A stretch of 64,000 nt of DNA from Nocardia vulneris (lineage in GTDB: Bacteria; Actinomycetota; Actinomycetes; Mycobacteriales; Mycobacteriaceae). The stretch lies in contig NZ_BDCI01000001.1 in assembly GCF_001613425.1 (NCBI RefSeq), positions 434,001-498,000 of the forward strand. Reading direction: 5' to 3'. A program made the translations under genes and the position numbers. This document shows positions 17,396 to 26,440 of the stretch, one piece after another. The number at the start of each line of letters is the position of its first letter. The first letter of the stretch is position 1. The notes beneath the pieces were generated by a model, which was not told the origin of the DNA, did not search any database, and was given only the letters and a program-made list of their open reading frames with translations.

Positions 17396-18841
17396 TTACG
17401 GTGCGTGGAAGCCGCCGATCTCCTGCTCGAGCAGCTCGGCCATGCGCAGCGGGGTGCGGTCTTCGAACATCGGGCCGATGAGCTGCACGCCGACCGGCAG
17501 TCCGTCGGCGGTGCGGTCCGCGGGGATAGCGGTGGCGGGCAGACCCGGCATAGTGGCCAGACCCGCCCAGACGAACTGGTCGTTGAAGGGGTAGTCGACG
17601 CCGTCGATGGCGATGCGCCGCGCACCGAGACTCGTATGGTCGTGCGGGAACGCGGGTGTCGGCGTGATCGGGCACACGACCGCGTCGAACTCGGCGAACA
17701 GTTGCCGCCACCCGTGACGATGTAGTTCGCGGCGGTTGTTCGCTTCGATCCACTCGCGGTGGCTGAACACCGCACTGCGCTGCCACACGGCTTGATAGCT
17801 GTCGTCCTGCGGATCCAGTCCGGCCGCGGCGGCGCGCAGCAATTCGTACCTGTCCGCGGGAAAACGCGCGGCGAGATCGGACACCAGCAGCTGGGTGTAG
17901 AGCGTCGCGGCCTCGGCGAGGTCGGGCAGCAATGGACTCTGCCGCGCCACGTGCGCACCGGCAGCGACCAACGCTTCGGCGACCCGGTGCAGTCCGGCGC
18001 GCACCGCCGAGCCGGTCGGGATATTCGGATGCTCGTCGAGGACCAGCACTCGGAAGTCGGCGAGCCGCTCGTGCCGAGCGGGCGGCAGCGCCAGCCGATA
18101 GGCGATGCCGTGCGTGAGCGGATCGGGACCCGCCATCACATCCAGCAGCAGGGCCAGGTCGCGGGCGGTGCGGGCCATCGGGCCGACCACCGGGAGATCA
18201 CGCTCGGCGGGCAGCGCGGGCCCTGGTGGCGCGACCATGCCGCGACTGGCCACCAGCCCCAGAGTCGGCTTGTGTGCGTAGACGCCGCAGAAATGCGCGG
18301 GCGTGCGCAGCGATCCGGCGATATCGGAACCGAGCGAGAGCGCACCGAACCCGGCGGCCAAGGCGGCGGCCGACCCGCCGGAAGACCCGCCCGGGGTGCG
18401 ACCGTGATCCCACGGATTGCTGGTGGTGCCGTAGATGTCGTTGTAGCTCTGGATGTCCTGCAACATGAACGGCACGTTGGTCTTTCCGAGGATCACCGCA
18501 CCGGCCGCTTCGATCCGCGATACCTGCACCGCGTTCTCGGCGGGCACGTAGTCGCGGTACGCCGGCACACCCCAGGTCGTGGGCAGGCCAGCGATGTCGT
18601 AGGACTCCTTCACCGTCACCGGGACACCGAGCAGCGGACGGTCCTCGCCGCGTGCCCGCGCCTCGTCGGCTCGGATCGCGGCCGCCCGCGCCCGGTCGAA
18701 GTCCGGCACACAGATGGCGTTGATCGCTTTGTCGTCCCGCTCGATCCGGGCGATCGCCTCCTCGGTCAGCTCGACCGAGGTCACCGCACCCGCACGCAGG
18801 GCGGCCAGAAGTTGTTCCGCCGAATGAAAGCTCCGCTCCAT
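17396..18841 (-). CDS. Amidase signature family enzyme
   Basis: A 481-residue amidase. The Ser-cisSer-Lys triad region is complete: Lys near 78 in VTVKESYDIAG, GGSSGGSAAA (about 151-160) with the cis-Ser, and nucleophile Ser near 177 in GSDIAGSLRTPA. It should hydrolyse a small amide to acid and ammonia. GatA is unlikely because there are no gatB or gatC neighbours. ATG at 18841 (MERSFHSAEQLL) is chosen over the longer frame from 18931, whose extra residues overlap the divergent VOC gene's upstream region. Confidence 0.88.
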   Translation of the reverse strand: MERSFHSAEQLLAALRAGAVTSVELTEEAIARIERDDKAINAICVPDFDRARAAAIRADEARARGEDRPLLGVPVTVKESYDIAGLPTTWGVPAYRDYVPAENAVQVSRIEAAGAVILGKTNVPFMLQDIQSYNDIYGTTSNPWDHGRTPGGSSGGSAAALAAGFGALSLGSDIAGSLRTPAHFCGVYAHKPTLGLVASRGMVAPPGPALPAERDLPVVGPMARTARDLALLLDVMAGPDPLTHGIAYRLALPPARHERLADFRVLVLDEHPNIPTGSAVRAGLHRVAEALVAAGAHVARQSPLLPDLAEAATLYTQLLVSDLAARFPADRYELLRAAAAGLDPQDDSYQAVWQRSAVFSHREWIEANNRRELHRHGWRQLFAEFDAVVCPITPTPAFPHDHTSLGARRIAIDGVDYPFNDQFVWAGLATMPGLPATAIPADRTADGLPVGVQLIGPMFEDRTPLRMAELLEQEIGGFHAP

Positions 18842-18977
18842 GCCCGCGACCCTACCGACGTCGCGGGTATACCGATCCTGCGAGCAGGCCTCGAATGCCC
18901 ACGCAGCCATCGACATACGTCCGGCTCGCACCGAAAACTATGTGCGCGACGACCGGCCGCGCCTCTATGGTGAGCCG

Positions 18978-19412
18978 ATGGCATCGGTGAGAACGGTTCA
19001 AGTCACCTTCGACTGCGCGGATCCCGAGCGCGTCGCCCGGTTCTGGTGCGAGGTGCTGGGGTACGTCTTGCCACCGGCGCCGGAGGGCTTCGCCGACTGG
19101 GACGAATACAACAGCACGTTGCCGCCGGAACGCCGGAACGCGGGAGCCGCTGCCATGGATCCCGCGGGGGTGGGTCCGCGCCTGTACTTCCAGCGCGTAC
19201 CCGAGGGCAAGGTCGTGAAGAACCGCGTGCACCTCGATGTGCGGGTCGGCACGGGACTGGCGGGCGAGGAACGGGTGGCCGCGCTGGAAGCCGAATGCGC
19301 CCGGCTGCTCCCGCTCGGCGCGACCCGGCTGGAACTGCTGCCCGCCGACGACGAGAACGAATCCTGCCTGGTGATGCAGGACATCGAGGGCAACGAATTC
19401 TGCCTCGACTGA
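18978..19412 (+). CDS. VOC-superfamily (glyoxalase-like) protein
   Basis: A 144-residue single-chain member of the glyoxalase/bleomycin-resistance fold. The opening VQVTFDCADPERVARFWCEV, the central RVHLDVRV and the closing VMQDIEGNEFCLD carry the usual His/Glu metal-binding positions. This subgroup (Glyoxalase_6) is abundant in actinobacteria and mostly uncharacterised. ATG 18978 is used; the frame opens earlier at 18840 but that part reads as non-coding. It is divergent from the amidase. Confidence 0.83.
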   Translation: MASVRTVQVTFDCADPERVARFWCEVLGYVLPPAPEGFADWDEYNSTLPPERRNAGAAAMDPAGVGPRLYFQRVPEGKVVKNRVHLDVRVGTGLAGEERVAALEAECARLLPLGATRLELLPADDENESCLVMQDIEGNEFCLD

Positions 19413-19437
19413 ACTACTCGCTGACTGAACTACTCGC

Positions 19438-20967
19438 TCACCGCCAACTCGGCAACCAGAGATGGTGCTGCCAGCTCGCCGGTGTGATCGGCAGGCCGGT
19501 CAGAATCGGATAGAGCCAGATGAAGTTGGCCACCACCAAGCCCAGATACAGGCATACCGCGAGCAGTCCGGTGCCGCGGCGTTCCCTGGATTCCGCTGCG
19601 CGCCCGAGGATCTGGCCGAGGGCCAGCGCCAGCAGCATGACCAGGAACGGCGCCATGACGGTCGCGTAGAAGAAGTACATCTGGCGGTCCAGCGCCCCGA
19701 ACCACGGCAGCCACGCGGCGCCGTACGCGGTGAGCACGGCGAGGTAGCGCCAGTCGCGCCGCGTCGCCGTCTGCCACAGCGCCCAGCCCAGCACCGGGAA
19801 CGCCAACCACCAGAGGGCCGGGGTGCCGATCAGCATGATCGCCCGCACGCACTCGGATTGCCCGCAGCCGTGGGCGTTTTCGGGGTAGTAGTACAGCATC
19901 GGGCGCAGGCCCATCGGCCATGTCCACGGCTTGGATTCCCAGGCGTGGTGGTTGCCCGCCGAGTTGGTGAGGTGGGTGTGGAAGTCCAGGACTCGGGAAT
20001 GGTTGAACCACAACGCCCGCAACGCGTCCGGCACGAACGAGAAGTAGCCGCCCGGTCCCACCTGGATGCCGACCGCGTGCCGGTTCACCCCGGACTCGCT
20101 GGCGAACCAGCCCGCGTACGACGCCAGATAGACCCCGAGCGCCACGAACGGCAGCGCGAACGCGGCCGGTACCGCGTCCCGGACCAGCGTGCCGACGAAT
20201 GGTCGGGGCACGCCGTACGCGCGGCGCGCGGTGACATCGAAACCGAGCGACAGAATCGCGAAAGCCACCACGAAATACAACCCGGACCACTTCGTCGCGC
20301 AGGCCAGTCCGAGCAGGACGCCCGCCCCGAACCGCCACCACCGCACGCCCAGTCGCGGGCCCCACGGTGTACCGGTCGCCGCGGCCCGCGCCAGCCGCGC
20401 CCGTACCTCGTCACGGTCGACGATCAAACAGCCGAACGCGCCGGTGACCAGCACGGTCAGGAAGATGTCGAGCATGCCGATCCGGGACGAGACGAAGCTG
20501 ACGCCGTCGGCGATCAGCAGGACCCCGGCGATCGCGCCGATCAGCGTCGAGCGGGCCAGCCTGCGCACGATCCGCACGACCAGCAGCACCAGTACCGTGC
20601 CCGCCAGCGCCGCGGCGAAGCGCCACCCCAGCGGAGTGAAGCCGAACAGCGCCTCGCCCATCGCGATCAGCATCTTGCCGAACGGGGGATGCACGATGAC
20701 GGGGAAGCCGGGATTGTCCTCGATGCCCATCCCGTTGTTCAACAGTTCCCACGCCTGCACGGCGTAGTACTTCTCGTCGAAGACCGGTGTGCCGCCCTCG
20801 GTCACCGTGCCGAGACCCGCGAACCGCAGCACCGCGGCCACCAGCGTGAGAAAGATCGTCACCCACCAGCCGCGCGCGGTGTCGCGCGGTCCGTCGTCGA
20901 CACCTCGCTGCGCGGTCATCCCGGCGACCACCGGCCGTGACAACACTCCACTCCCCGAACCCAGCAC
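19438..20967 (-). CDS. pmt: Polyprenyl-phosphate-mannose protein mannosyltransferase (PMT family)
   Basis: An integral membrane protein of up to 509 residues with about eleven helices. It transfers mannose from polyprenyl-phosphate-mannose to Ser/Thr of proteins during Sec export. The catalytic acidic pair is in FDEKYYAVQAWELL, in the first extracytoplasmic loop. ATKWSGLYFVVAFAI, NHHAWESKPWTWPMG and GALDRQMYFFYATV are typical PMT/GT39 segments, and the whole protein resembles Rv1002c of Mycobacterium tuberculosis. The GTG at 20967 is the longest start; an ATG at 20919 is an alternative. The expected mycobacterial neighbour rsmI is not next to it here. Confidence 0.85.
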   Translation of the reverse strand: MLGSGSGVLSRPVVAGMTAQRGVDDGPRDTARGWWVTIFLTLVAAVLRFAGLGTVTEGGTPVFDEKYYAVQAWELLNNGMGIEDNPGFPVIVHPPFGKMLIAMGEALFGFTPLGWRFAAALAGTVLVLLVVRIVRRLARSTLIGAIAGVLLIADGVSFVSSRIGMLDIFLTVLVTGAFGCLIVDRDEVRARLARAAATGTPWGPRLGVRWWRFGAGVLLGLACATKWSGLYFVVAFAILSLGFDVTARRAYGVPRPFVGTLVRDAVPAAFALPFVALGVYLASYAGWFASESGVNRHAVGIQVGPGGYFSFVPDALRALWFNHSRVLDFHTHLTNSAGNHHAWESKPWTWPMGLRPMLYYYPENAHGCGQSECVRAIMLIGTPALWWLAFPVLGWALWQTATRRDWRYLAVLTAYGAAWLPWFGALDRQMYFFYATVMAPFLVMLLALALGQILGRAAESRERRGTGLLAVCLYLGLVVANFIWLYPILTGLPITPASWQHHLWLPSWR

Positions 20968-21088
20968 GTCACGACCTTACGGGAGAAGTGGAAAGGCAAT
21001 GGGCGCACGATAGTTCATCGAGTGTGCTCGCTTATGCTCGAGCGGAGCGTCCGGCGGTTCGAGCGGGGCGGCGAAGGAGGGCGCACGG

Positions 21089-21691
21089 ATGGCTGTCATC
21101 CACGAGACGACGATGGTGCCGACGAAACTGGAGTTGCTGACCGCCTGGTTGCCCACCCGCGCGTGGTATCAGGGCACGGGGCGGCCGGTGCTGCGGCGCG
21201 CGGGCGGGTTCCGCCTGGACGACCCCGCCGGTGCGGTCGGGATCGAGTTCATGATGCTCGTGGACAGTTCCGCCGAGCCCGTCGCGTATCTGGTGCCGTT
21301 CGCCTACCGCGGGGCACCGCTCGACGGCGCCGAAGAGGCGCTCGTCGGTACATCGATGCACGGCGTCCTCGGTGAGCGCTGGCTCTACGACGGCACCCGC
21401 GACCCGGTGGTCGTGGCGCAACTCGTGGCGTTGCTCGCCGGTACCGCCGAGCCCCAGGCGCAGCACGAAAGCGGTACACCCGATCCGTCGATCCAGGTCA
21501 CGCCCGCCGAACTCGCACTGCCCGCGGCGGCGACGGCGGTGGACGCGAGCGCGCACACCGAGATCGGGGGAGTGCTGCGGGTGCATCGCGTGCTGGCGCC
21601 GGCGGGCACGCCGAGCGCCGGACAGGTCAGCGCGCCGTGGCAAGCCGCGGACGGGACGTCGGTTCGTAGCGTGGTGCTGTCGGCGGTGTAG
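21089..21691 (+). CDS. Maltokinase N-terminal cap-like domain protein
   Basis: A 200-residue protein resembling the free-standing homologues of the N-terminal cap of maltokinase, often labelled 1,4-alpha-glucan branching protein. Markers are PTKLELLTAWLPTRAWYQG, a GGFRLDDPAGAVGIEFM strand and VPFAYRGAPLDGAEEALVGT. The kinase domain is absent, so it is not an enzyme of that type; a regulatory or accessory role in glycogen/trehalose metabolism is only inferred. A strong ribosome site (GAAGGAGG) precedes ATG 21089. Confidence 0.72.
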   Translation: MAVIHETTMVPTKLELLTAWLPTRAWYQGTGRPVLRRAGGFRLDDPAGAVGIEFMMLVDSSAEPVAYLVPFAYRGAPLDGAEEALVGTSMHGVLGERWLYDGTRDPVVVAQLVALLAGTAEPQAQHESGTPDPSIQVTPAELALPAAATAVDASAHTEIGGVLRVHRVLAPAGTPSAGQVSAPWQAADGTSVRSVVLSAV

Positions 21692-21781
21692 ACGGCAACT
21701 GCCGTTCGGCCATGCCTGCTCGCCGCACCGAGTGAAAGCAAACACGCGGCTAACTGCGGTGTGCGCTCATATCATGGAGCT

Positions 21782-22384
21782 ATGCCCGAAGACGAGCTCG
21801 AAGGGCGTGCGGACCCACTGGCCGGGACAGCCCGGCAGGCGATCCTGGTGTCCGGTGCCTGCTCGATGATCTTGGGTGTGGTCATAGCGGTATGGCCACA
21901 CAAGACGCTGCCGACCGCGGAACTGCTGCTCGGCGCGTATTTGCTGGTCAATGCCGGGTTGCAGGTGATCATCGCGCTCAGCGCGCGGATGGCGCCCGCC
22001 CTGCGGGTGCTCGTCTTCGTCAGCGGTCTGATCTCGACATTGCTCGCAGTGCTGTGTTTCAGCGGCGGCAATTCGGCACTGCTGCTGTCGTTCTGGGTCG
22101 GCCTGGCCTGGTCGGTGCGCGGCATCTGTCACGCGACCGTCGCGGTGTGGACACCCGCGTTGCGCGGCAGCGGCAGGCAGGAGGTGTTCGGCCTGGTCAC
22201 CCTGCTGCTCGGCCTCGTGGTCGGCGTGCTGCCGTTCGACTCGCTGGACGTGCTGGGGCTGGTCGTCGGCCTGCTGTTGATCGTGATCGCGACGATGGAG
22301 GTGCTCAGCGTCGCCGCCGTCCGGCAGGGCGTGCTCGATCTGTCCGGGCTGGCGCGGCCGCGCGCGGTACGCCTCGACCCCTGA
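21782..22384 (+). CDS. HdeD/DUF308-family membrane protein
   Basis: A 200-residue protein with six hydrophobic helices arranged as short hairpin pairs, e.g. VSGACSMILGVVIAVWP, ELLLGAYLLVNAGLQVI and VFGLVTLLLGLVVGVLP. This is the HdeD pattern of paired helices. HdeD in enterobacteria is linked to acid stress; actinobacterial members are uncharacterised. ATG at 21782 is preferred over the upstream ATG at 21761. Downstream at 22401 and 22424 lie two direct copies of TCGAGTAGCCGG. Confidence 0.75.
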   Translation: MPEDELEGRADPLAGTARQAILVSGACSMILGVVIAVWPHKTLPTAELLLGAYLLVNAGLQVIIALSARMAPALRVLVFVSGLISTLLAVLCFSGGNSALLLSFWVGLAWSVRGICHATVAVWTPALRGSGRQEVFGLVTLLLGLVVGVLPFDSLDVLGLVVGLLLIVIATMEVLSVAAVRQGVLDLSGLARPRAVRLDP

Positions 22385-22496
22385 GCCGCACCGAGAAAGA
22401 TCGAGTAGCCGGTCCGGCGGGATTCGAGTAGCCGGGCACTCGTGGCATCGAGCTCTGTTCTGGTCACTGTAGGCAGTGGCGAGAAAGGAGCCCGAG

Positions 22497-22559
22497 ATGT
22501 TCGAGCGAACCTACGACACGGCCGAGACCGGACCGCGCACGCGCGAGGTGGCGTCGTGA
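22497..22559 (+). CDS. Short 20-residue upstream ORF, coupled to the next gene
   Basis: ATG at 22497 follows a strong ribosome site (GAAAGGAG, about 7 bases upstream). It encodes only MFERTYDTAETGPRTREVAS before TGA at 22557-22559. That TGA overlaps the GTG start of the following gene (22556) within the string GTGA. The downstream GTG has no ribosome site of its own apart from sequence inside this ORF. The small ORF may therefore serve to bring ribosomes to the larger gene, or may be a real micropeptide. No family is recognised. Confidence 0.45.
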   Translation: MFERTYDTAETGPRTREVAS

Positions 22560-23302
22560 AGATCGCACACCTGCGTGCGCCGGGACCACACCATCGGCCC
22601 GAATTGGCAGGCGGCGCAGGCATGCACGGCATGGTGGTTTTCGGTACCGGACTCGACTGCTACCTCTCCTACCGGCCCACGTTCGATGCCCCCTACAACT
22701 TCCAGGTGCTGCTCGCGATCGAATTCGACGAGCGCGGCCGCCGCGCGCTCGGCGCGGACCGACGGGTCGGGTACACCGACATCCACACCTTCGACCCGCA
22801 GGACTTTCCGATCGCCGAGCTCGATCCGGACCGCGGCGACCCGCGCAGGTCCTTCCGCGGCACGCTGATCCGGGGACGCGGTGAACGCGGCGGCATCGCG
22901 ATCGCCGACGACGTGCGGGTCGCCGTCGGCCGGGTCCTGCATTTCGCGGCGCTCGAACGGGGCGGCGACTGCGGTACCTTGACGCACCTGTGCTTCGGTC
23001 GGCCGGACCGGATGTATCTGGCGCACCGGATCATCCGGCGTCCCAGCTTCGATCAGATCGTCGCGGCCGAACTGGTGCCCGGCACCGTGACGGACATGCT
23101 CGGCGTCCCGCTCGCCGACGACGTCGCGCGCCGCGGCTTCGAACACGCTCAGCCGATCCTGCTCGGCCGGCGCGAATTCACCGGCGCGCGGCTGCGGGCG
23201 GGCGAACTGGCCGTCGCGGCGTTTCCCGGTGGCGCACAAGGCTTCCTGGCCGAGATCGCGGTCCGTCGCCAGATCTATCTGGAGGTCGGCGACCTGGTGT
23301 GA
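22556..23302 (+). CDS. Conserved hypothetical protein, actinobacterial family of unknown function
   Basis: A 248-residue soluble protein starting at GTG 22556 (VKIAHLRAPGPHHRPE). Recognisable landmarks are MHGMVVFGTGLDCYLSYRPT near the N-terminus, RSFRGTLIRGRGERGG in the middle and LCFGRPDRMYLAHRI later. I recall similar proteins of unknown role in other actinobacteria, several with an SHLPMF motif at the first landmark. No catalytic motif is evident. Translation is probably coupled to the 20-residue ORF that overlaps its start. Confidence 0.68.
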   Translation: MKIAHLRAPGPHHRPELAGGAGMHGMVVFGTGLDCYLSYRPTFDAPYNFQVLLAIEFDERGRRALGADRRVGYTDIHTFDPQDFPIAELDPDRGDPRRSFRGTLIRGRGERGGIAIADDVRVAVGRVLHFAALERGGDCGTLTHLCFGRPDRMYLAHRIIRRPSFDQIVAAELVPGTVTDMLGVPLADDVARRGFEHAQPILLGRREFTGARLRAGELAVAAFPGGAQGFLAEIAVRRQIYLEVGDLV

Positions 23303-23418
23303 CCGACCAATGGCGGATGTCAATACGCCAGAAGTCGCGGATGCGTTATGTCCGGTTCAGCACCCCGGTCGATCCGGCGGTGGACGCGCGGACCGGTACG
23401 GACGTCTACTTTCACAGT

Positions 23419-24672
23419 ATGTCCGAATCGGTTGCCCCCGCCGGGACCTCGAATCGACGGATCGCCGAGGTCGATATCCTGCGCGGCTTCGCGCTGTTCG
23501 GCATCCTCATCACCAATGTGATCGTCGCGACCACGCTGTGGTCGTTCACCGGGCCCGCCGACGACCCGCGAGCGGGCTGGGACGGGCCGATCGACCACGT
23601 CGTGAGCGGTCTGGTCGACGCCTTCTTCACCGGCCGGTTCTATCTGCTGTTCGCGTTCCTGTTCGGCTACTCGTTCACCTTGCAGATCGCGGCGGCACAG
23701 CGCGCCGGGGTGTCGGCCAACGCGCGACTGCTGCGGCGCTGTGCGGCACTGCTGATCGTCGGGCTAGCGCACGTGTTCTTGCTGTGGATCGGCGACATCC
23801 TCACCCTGTACGCGTTCCTGTGCCTGATCCTCATCACGTTGAAGAAGCTGAAGCCACGCACGGCGGTGATCACCGGCGCGGTGCTCTACATCGTGTGGTG
23901 CGGGTGGATGTTCATCCCGGGCAGCGAGGGTGACGACCTGTCCGCGCTCGACATCTTCTTCGACCTGCAGCGGATGCACGACGGATACACCGGATCGTTC
24001 GGCGACACCTTCGCCAACCAGATGTGGATCGCGCCGATCTTCATCGGCCTGATCTGGTTCACCCAGGGCGCGACCAGTCTCGGCATGTTCCTGATCGGTA
24101 TGGCGGCGGGCAAACGGCAACTGTTCGACGATCCGGATACCTTGCGGCGCTGGGCGCCTCGCGTGCTGATCGGCGGACTCGCGGTCGGCCTGCCGGTCTC
24201 GGCGGTGACCTTCGCCGCGGCGCAGAACTGGTTCGTGCCGCCCTTCTACTGGGCCGGGATCCAGGAACTGGTCAATCCGTTGATGACCTTCGCCTACGTC
24301 GCGGGCATCATCTGCCTGACCCGGTGGGCGCGCACCGCGCCGTGGATCGGCTGGCTCGCGCCGGCCGGGCGTATGGCGGCGTCGAACTACATCTTCCAGT
24401 CGATCGTGCTCATGGTCGTCTACACCGGCTACGGGTTCGCGCTCGTCGACAAGGTGCCGCCTGCCGGTGTCATCGGCATCGCGCTGCTCACCTACGTCGT
24501 GCAGGTGCTGCTGAGTCACTGGTGGTTGCGGGGTCACCGCTACGGCCCGGTGGAATGGTTGCTCCGAGCCGCCACCTACCTCTCGATCCCGGCGTGGCGA
24601 CGGGCCCCGGAATCCTTTCCGGCACACCAGGAAAGACTCGCACGACAGCCGGACGGTACCGGGAAGCGCTAG
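23419..24672 (+). CDS. DUF418 family membrane protein
   Basis: A 417-residue protein with about nine to ten membrane helices. The opening RIAEVDILRGFALFGILITN is the characteristic DUF418/YeiB first helix. The C-terminal half contains GWLAPAGRMAASNYIFQSIV and an LSHWWLRGHRYGPVEWLLRA segment, the DUF418 domain proper, in which RYGPxEWxxR is strongly conserved. Function is unknown; YeiB-type proteins are proposed transporters or acyltransferase relatives. ATG 23419 is chosen because the frame upstream overlaps the preceding gene. Confidence 0.85.
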   Translation: MSESVAPAGTSNRRIAEVDILRGFALFGILITNVIVATTLWSFTGPADDPRAGWDGPIDHVVSGLVDAFFTGRFYLLFAFLFGYSFTLQIAAAQRAGVSANARLLRRCAALLIVGLAHVFLLWIGDILTLYAFLCLILITLKKLKPRTAVITGAVLYIVWCGWMFIPGSEGDDLSALDIFFDLQRMHDGYTGSFGDTFANQMWIAPIFIGLIWFTQGATSLGMFLIGMAAGKRQLFDDPDTLRRWAPRVLIGGLAVGLPVSAVTFAAAQNWFVPPFYWAGIQELVNPLMTFAYVAGIICLTRWARTAPWIGWLAPAGRMAASNYIFQSIVLMVVYTGYGFALVDKVPPAGVIGIALLTYVVQVLLSHWWLRGHRYGPVEWLLRAATYLSIPAWRRAPESFPAHQERLARQPDGTGKR

Positions 24673-24736
24673 CGTTCACGATCAGCCACCGGATAGCGTG
24701 GCCGCGGTACCGGTCCATCGGAAGGACGAGCGAAGC

Positions 24737-25039
24737 ATGTCTGTAGCAGGGATCTGGGACCTGACCATCGCCACCCGTCTCGGTGACATCAAAGTCGTCC
24801 TGGAACTCCAGCAGGACGACGGTGTGCTCACCGGTACCGCGCGCGCCTCCGGAAAGAAGCGGCCGCTCGACGACCTCGAGTTCGACGGTGAACTGCTGAG
24901 TTGGCGGCAGACCCTCACCCGCCGCCTGATGCGCCTCGACCTCGCCTTCGCCATGACCACCGAGGGGGACCGCATGAGCGGAACGTGCGTCACCGGGCGG
25001 TTCCCGGCCGTCCACGTCGCCGGCGCGCGGCGCGTCTGA
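24737..25039 (+). CDS. Small conserved hypothetical protein
   Basis: A 100-residue protein, MSVAGIWDLTIATRLGDIKV followed by GVLTGTARASGKKRPLDDL and ending AGARRV. The pattern (WDLTIxTPxG, then GxxTGTxxGxxxxxPL) resembles short beta-barrel proteins that occur singly in actinobacteria, in which a strand pair ends with GTCVTGRFP. No enzymatic motif is visible. It follows the DUF418 gene on the same strand after 64 bases. The start ATG 24737 has a weak GGACGAG ribosome site. Confidence 0.6.
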   Translation: MSVAGIWDLTIATRLGDIKVVLELQQDDGVLTGTARASGKKRPLDDLEFDGELLSWRQTLTRRLMRLDLAFAMTTEGDRMSGTCVTGRFPAVHVAGARRV

Positions 25040-25048
25040 AGGTCGGTC

Positions 25049-25534
25049 TCAGCGCATCGCCGTCGCGGCGGGCTGGGTGCGCAGCTGCGTGCCGAAGGCA
25101 ATGAGCGCGGCGATGGTCAGCGCCAAACCGCCCTCCACCGCGTGCACGTAATTGCCGAAGGTGTCGACCGCCATGAAGCGCAGGACGTTGTCCCCGCCGA
25201 AGAATCCGAAACCGGCGATGACGAGATAGAACCAGCCGCAACCGATTCCGTACGCGAACGCCCTACGCGGCGTACGGACCAGGAACAGCCCGGCGACACC
25301 GGTGACGAGATGGAACAGCGCGTGCCAGCCGTTGACGGTGACCGGAATGAATCCGAACACCATCACCGTGCACGACTGCATGTGCGCACCGAACGAGAAA
25401 CTCGAGCACATCGCGAACGCGACCGGACCGTTGCTGACGAACCACAGCGACAGCAGCAGCAACAGCAACTGGCCAGGAGTGCGCCGGACGTCGGCGAGGT
25501 AACGCAGCAGGGCGCCGCGGGCGGTGGCGAGCAT
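25049..25534 (-). CDS. DUF4383 family membrane protein
   Basis: A 161-residue protein with four membrane helices. VNGWHALFHLVTGVAGLFLV is the DUF4383 signature (NxxHxxxHLxxG), followed by GIGCGWFYLVIAGFGFFGG and NYVHAVEGGLALTIAAL. The function of this family is unknown. The gene is divergent from a TetR regulator, and the operator copy at 25558-25575 lies immediately upstream of it, so it is very probably repressed by that TetR. Confidence 0.8.
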   Translation of the reverse strand: MLATARGALLRYLADVRRTPGQLLLLLLSLWFVSNGPVAFAMCSSFSFGAHMQSCTVMVFGFIPVTVNGWHALFHLVTGVAGLFLVRTPRRAFAYGIGCGWFYLVIAGFGFFGGDNVLRFMAVDTFGNYVHAVEGGLALTIAALIAFGTQLRTQPAATAMR

Positions 25535-25557
25535 CGGGACCGGCCTCTCGTCAGGTT

Positions 25558-25611
25558 CTAAGCCGATCGGCTTAGAAAGTACGGTGAGTATGATTTAAGC
25601 CGATCGGCTTA
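25558..25611. promoter_or_regulatory. Twin palindromic operators of the TetR/DUF4383 module
   Basis: TAAGCCGATCGGCTTA occurs twice as a perfect 16-bp palindrome, at 25559-25574 (extending to 18 bp with flanking C and G) and 25596-25611. The centres are 37 bases apart. They lie between the divergent DUF4383 gene (start 25534) and tetR (start 25639), one close to each start. This is the expected layout for a TetR dimer that represses both genes. The assignment to the adjacent TetR is inference from position. Confidence 0.85.
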
Positions 25612-25638
25612 GTCAAGGCCGGGAAAGGTGGACCGCAG

Positions 25639-26199
25639 GTGGCAGGCGATACCCGCGCACGGATGATCCGGAAGGCGACGCTGCTGTTCCGCGGCCAGGG
25701 CTACGCCGGAACCGGATTACGCGAGGTCACCGCCGCGGCCGGTACCCATCGCGGGGTGACCTACCATCACTTCCCGCGGGGCAAGACCGAACTCGCCGAA
25801 GAGGTGCTCGCCTACCTCGACGCGACCGTCAGCCCGCTCATCGCCGCGGTCTGCGCCGAACAGCAACCCGTACCGGCCATGCACGCGATCCTGGCCGGGG
25901 CCAAAATGGTGATGGCAGGCGGCGACCAACCGCCCGGCTGCGCGGTCGCCGCCGTCACCCTGGGCGCCGGGCCCGACGATCACTCCCTGCACGAGGCCAC
26001 CCGCGCCATCTTCCGGCGCTGGCAGCAGCCATTCCAGGAATGCTTGCAGCGCAACGATTTCGACGAGAGCGATGCGAAGAACCTCGCGACCCTCTTGATC
26101 GCGGGCATGGAAGGGGCGCTGGTGCTCTGTCGCGCCGAGGGGACTACCGAGCCGATCGACCGAGTGGCGGCGGCACTCGAATACGCGTTGGCGCGCTGA
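25639..26199 (+). CDS. TetR-family regulator
   Basis: A 186-residue TetR regulator. The HTH spans roughly residues 25-50: YAGTGLREVTAAAGTHRGVT followed by YHHFPRGKTELAEEVL, the YxHFPxGK signature of the TetR_N domain in the LmrA/YxaF branch. The C-terminal domain (IFRRWQQPFQECLQ, TLLIAGMEGALVLCRAEGTT) fits the same branch. GTG at 25639 follows GGAAAGG. It lies next to two copies of a perfect palindrome and so probably represses itself and the divergent DUF4383 gene. Confidence 0.87.
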   Translation: MAGDTRARMIRKATLLFRGQGYAGTGLREVTAAAGTHRGVTYHHFPRGKTELAEEVLAYLDATVSPLIAAVCAEQQPVPAMHAILAGAKMVMAGGDQPPGCAVAAVTLGAGPDDHSLHEATRAIFRRWQQPFQECLQRNDFDESDAKNLATLLIAGMEGALVLCRAEGTTEPIDRVAAALEYALAR

Positions 26200-26440
26200 G
26201 ATTTCGCACCGGTCCTGCGGTGGCAACTGTCAGCGGGTCGGTCTGGTCTACCACGATCACTCGTGCCCAGGAGTCGAGCGTGGCGTCCTCGATGCCGGGC
26301 GCAACGCTCGACCGGCTTGATTCTGTCTCGGAGTGGTGAGGTGGGCCTGTGACCCGGCCTCTCCCGTGCCGAATCCCTTGGTTGATGGCGGCGATAGGGA
26401 TCGCGGCCTGGTACCTGGCAGTGCCTAACCGCGCCCATCG

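Noticed and set aside
17396..18841. GatA subunit of Glu-tRNA(Gln) amidotransferase
   Set aside because: The amidase has no gatB/gatC partners and its flanking motifs differ from GatA; a general amidase is the safer call.
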